5,640 nt of DNA. Source: Candidatus Roizmanbacteria bacterium. Lineage in GTDB: Bacteria; Patescibacteriota; Microgenomatia; UBA1406. The stretch lies in NCBI GenBank assembly GCA_024653645.1, contig JANLHK010000119.1, forward strand, positions 1 to 5,640. The letters are read 5' to 3'. A model generated the notes under the pieces. The model searched no databases. It was given only the letters and a program-made list of their open reading frames with translations, and was not told the DNA's origin. A program made the position numbers and the translations under genes. Positions 5,194-5,640 of the stretch are shown piece by piece (position 1 is the stretch's first letter; each line of letters starts with the position of its first letter).

Positions 5194-5640
5194 TTATTGA
5201 GCACACACAATACTACCGACATTGCTGAATTCTGAAAGATGTTCATCTAATGTTAGGATTCCTGATGCACTTCCACCATCGAGATTAAGCGCAGATTCAA
5301 ATGATAGGTTTTCTGTGTCTCCAATGGTAATCAGCAACTGTGGTAACTCAGCAAGGAGTGGTCCTTCTAATTGTGATGTGGGGAAAAATATGGTCATCAG
5401 TACTATAGCTCCATCGGTAGTATGGGCAATCAGCGATCGGCGTGCATACTCGTCATCGGTAATGGTTAAGTTGCGGGCATTGGCATTTTCAATGAGGAGT
5501 GGTCCATTTTGCAATGCCTCAGCAACTCCTGAGGGAGGAATAGTACGGGATATGGTTGCAGTTCCGTCATTGAGCACATACCAGTAACCATCAAGTAGTG
5601 TACTGACAGTGTTGGCTGCCTGTTCTTCCTTTGAATCATG
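5194..5640 (-). CDS. Phosphodiester glycosidase (NAGPA-type) family protein, C-terminal part (5' end outside window)
   Basis: The reverse strand is open from the right edge to TAA at 5194, giving 148 residues of the C-terminal part. The pattern fits the phosphodiester glycosidase domain (NAGPA/DUF2233). ALQNGPLLIENANA corresponds to the family's GP-L strand; RRSLIAHTTDGAIVLM (from about 71 residues after the edge) corresponds to the conserved Arg plus D-G hairpin; and ALNLDGGSASGIL carries the LDGG active-site signature near the end. The family removes sugar or other groups from phosphodiester-linked glycans and is usually exported or membrane-anchored; any signal or anchor lies outside the window. 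GTG at 5577 could be read as a start, but the frame continues with plausible sequence (LLDGYWY just before it) to the edge, so the gene is taken as truncated. Base composition is ordinary, unlike that of the AT-rich gene downstream of it. Confidence 0.8.
   Translation of the reverse strand, partial: HDSKEEQAANTVSTLLDGYWYVLNDGTATISRTIPPSGVAEALQNGPLLIENANARNLTITDDEYARRSLIAHTTDGAIVLMTIFFPTSQLEGPLLAELPQLLITIGDTENLSFESALNLDGGSASGILTLDEHLSEFSNVGSIVCAQ

Noticed and set aside
5163..5199. Plus-strand terminator made of the palindrome and the T-run at 5190-5195
   Set aside because: The T-run is separated from the hairpin by about eight bases and no plus-strand gene lies upstream that would need it.
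5222..5587. Plus-strand open frame opposite the phosphodiester glycosidase gene
   Set aside because: The minus strand carries the LDGG and other family motifs; the plus frame has none and is Ser/Arg-rich as expected of an antisense shadow.
1..5640. CRISPR array, insertion sequence or TGA recoding
   Set aside because: No spaced direct repeats or transposase sequence were seen, and two well-supported genes end in TGA with overlapping starts, consistent with the standard bacterial code.

Overview
This window most likely comes from a small-genome bacterium of the Candidate Phyla Radiation (Patescibacteria, Parcubacteria-like). The inference rests on gene style: compact family-2 glycosyltransferases, a YggT-family protein, a small secreted-type thermonuclease, very short intergenic gaps, weak or absent Shine-Dalgarno sites at several starts, and a tRNA with no encoded CCA. 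TGA is used as a stop (GT4 and rhamnosyltransferase-like genes), so this is not the TGA-recoding Gracilibacteria/Absconditabacteria type. No marker gene is present to prove the lineage.

Layout. Positions 1-1043 (minus strand): the start of an O-antigen-ligase/polymerase-like membrane protein (runs off the left edge), overlapped by a WaaE-like family-2 glycosyltransferase. Positions 1072-1398 (plus): a YggT-family two-helix membrane protein, divergent from that glycosyltransferase and overlapping tail-to-tail with the next gene. Positions 1355-3871 (minus): an overlapping operon of three glycosyltransferases, in transcription order WaaE-like GT2, compact rhamnosyltransferase-like GT2 and GT4. 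Positions 3910-4371 (plus): a thermonuclease/SNase-like nuclease, divergent from the operon. Positions 4400-4472 (plus): tRNA-Val(CAC) with an extended -10 promoter just upstream. Positions 4489-5145 (minus): an unrecognised membrane-anchored protein in a strikingly AT-rich block (about 29% G+C by hand count), probably acquired. Positions 5194-5640 (minus): the C-terminal part of a phosphodiester glycosidase (NAGPA-type) protein that runs off the right edge.

Together, the four glycosyltransferases and the ligase-like protein look like part of a surface polysaccharide or glycolipid assembly locus. The GTs would build an oligosaccharide on a lipid carrier at the inner face of the membrane and the polytopic protein would polymerise or transfer it. 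The nuclease fits scavenging of nucleotides from outside. I found no CRISPR array, IS element or convincing new multi-gene system. The best leads are the AT-rich orphan gene beside the tRNA, the non-canonical T-loop of that tRNA, and the shortened N-terminal domain of one glycosyltransferase.
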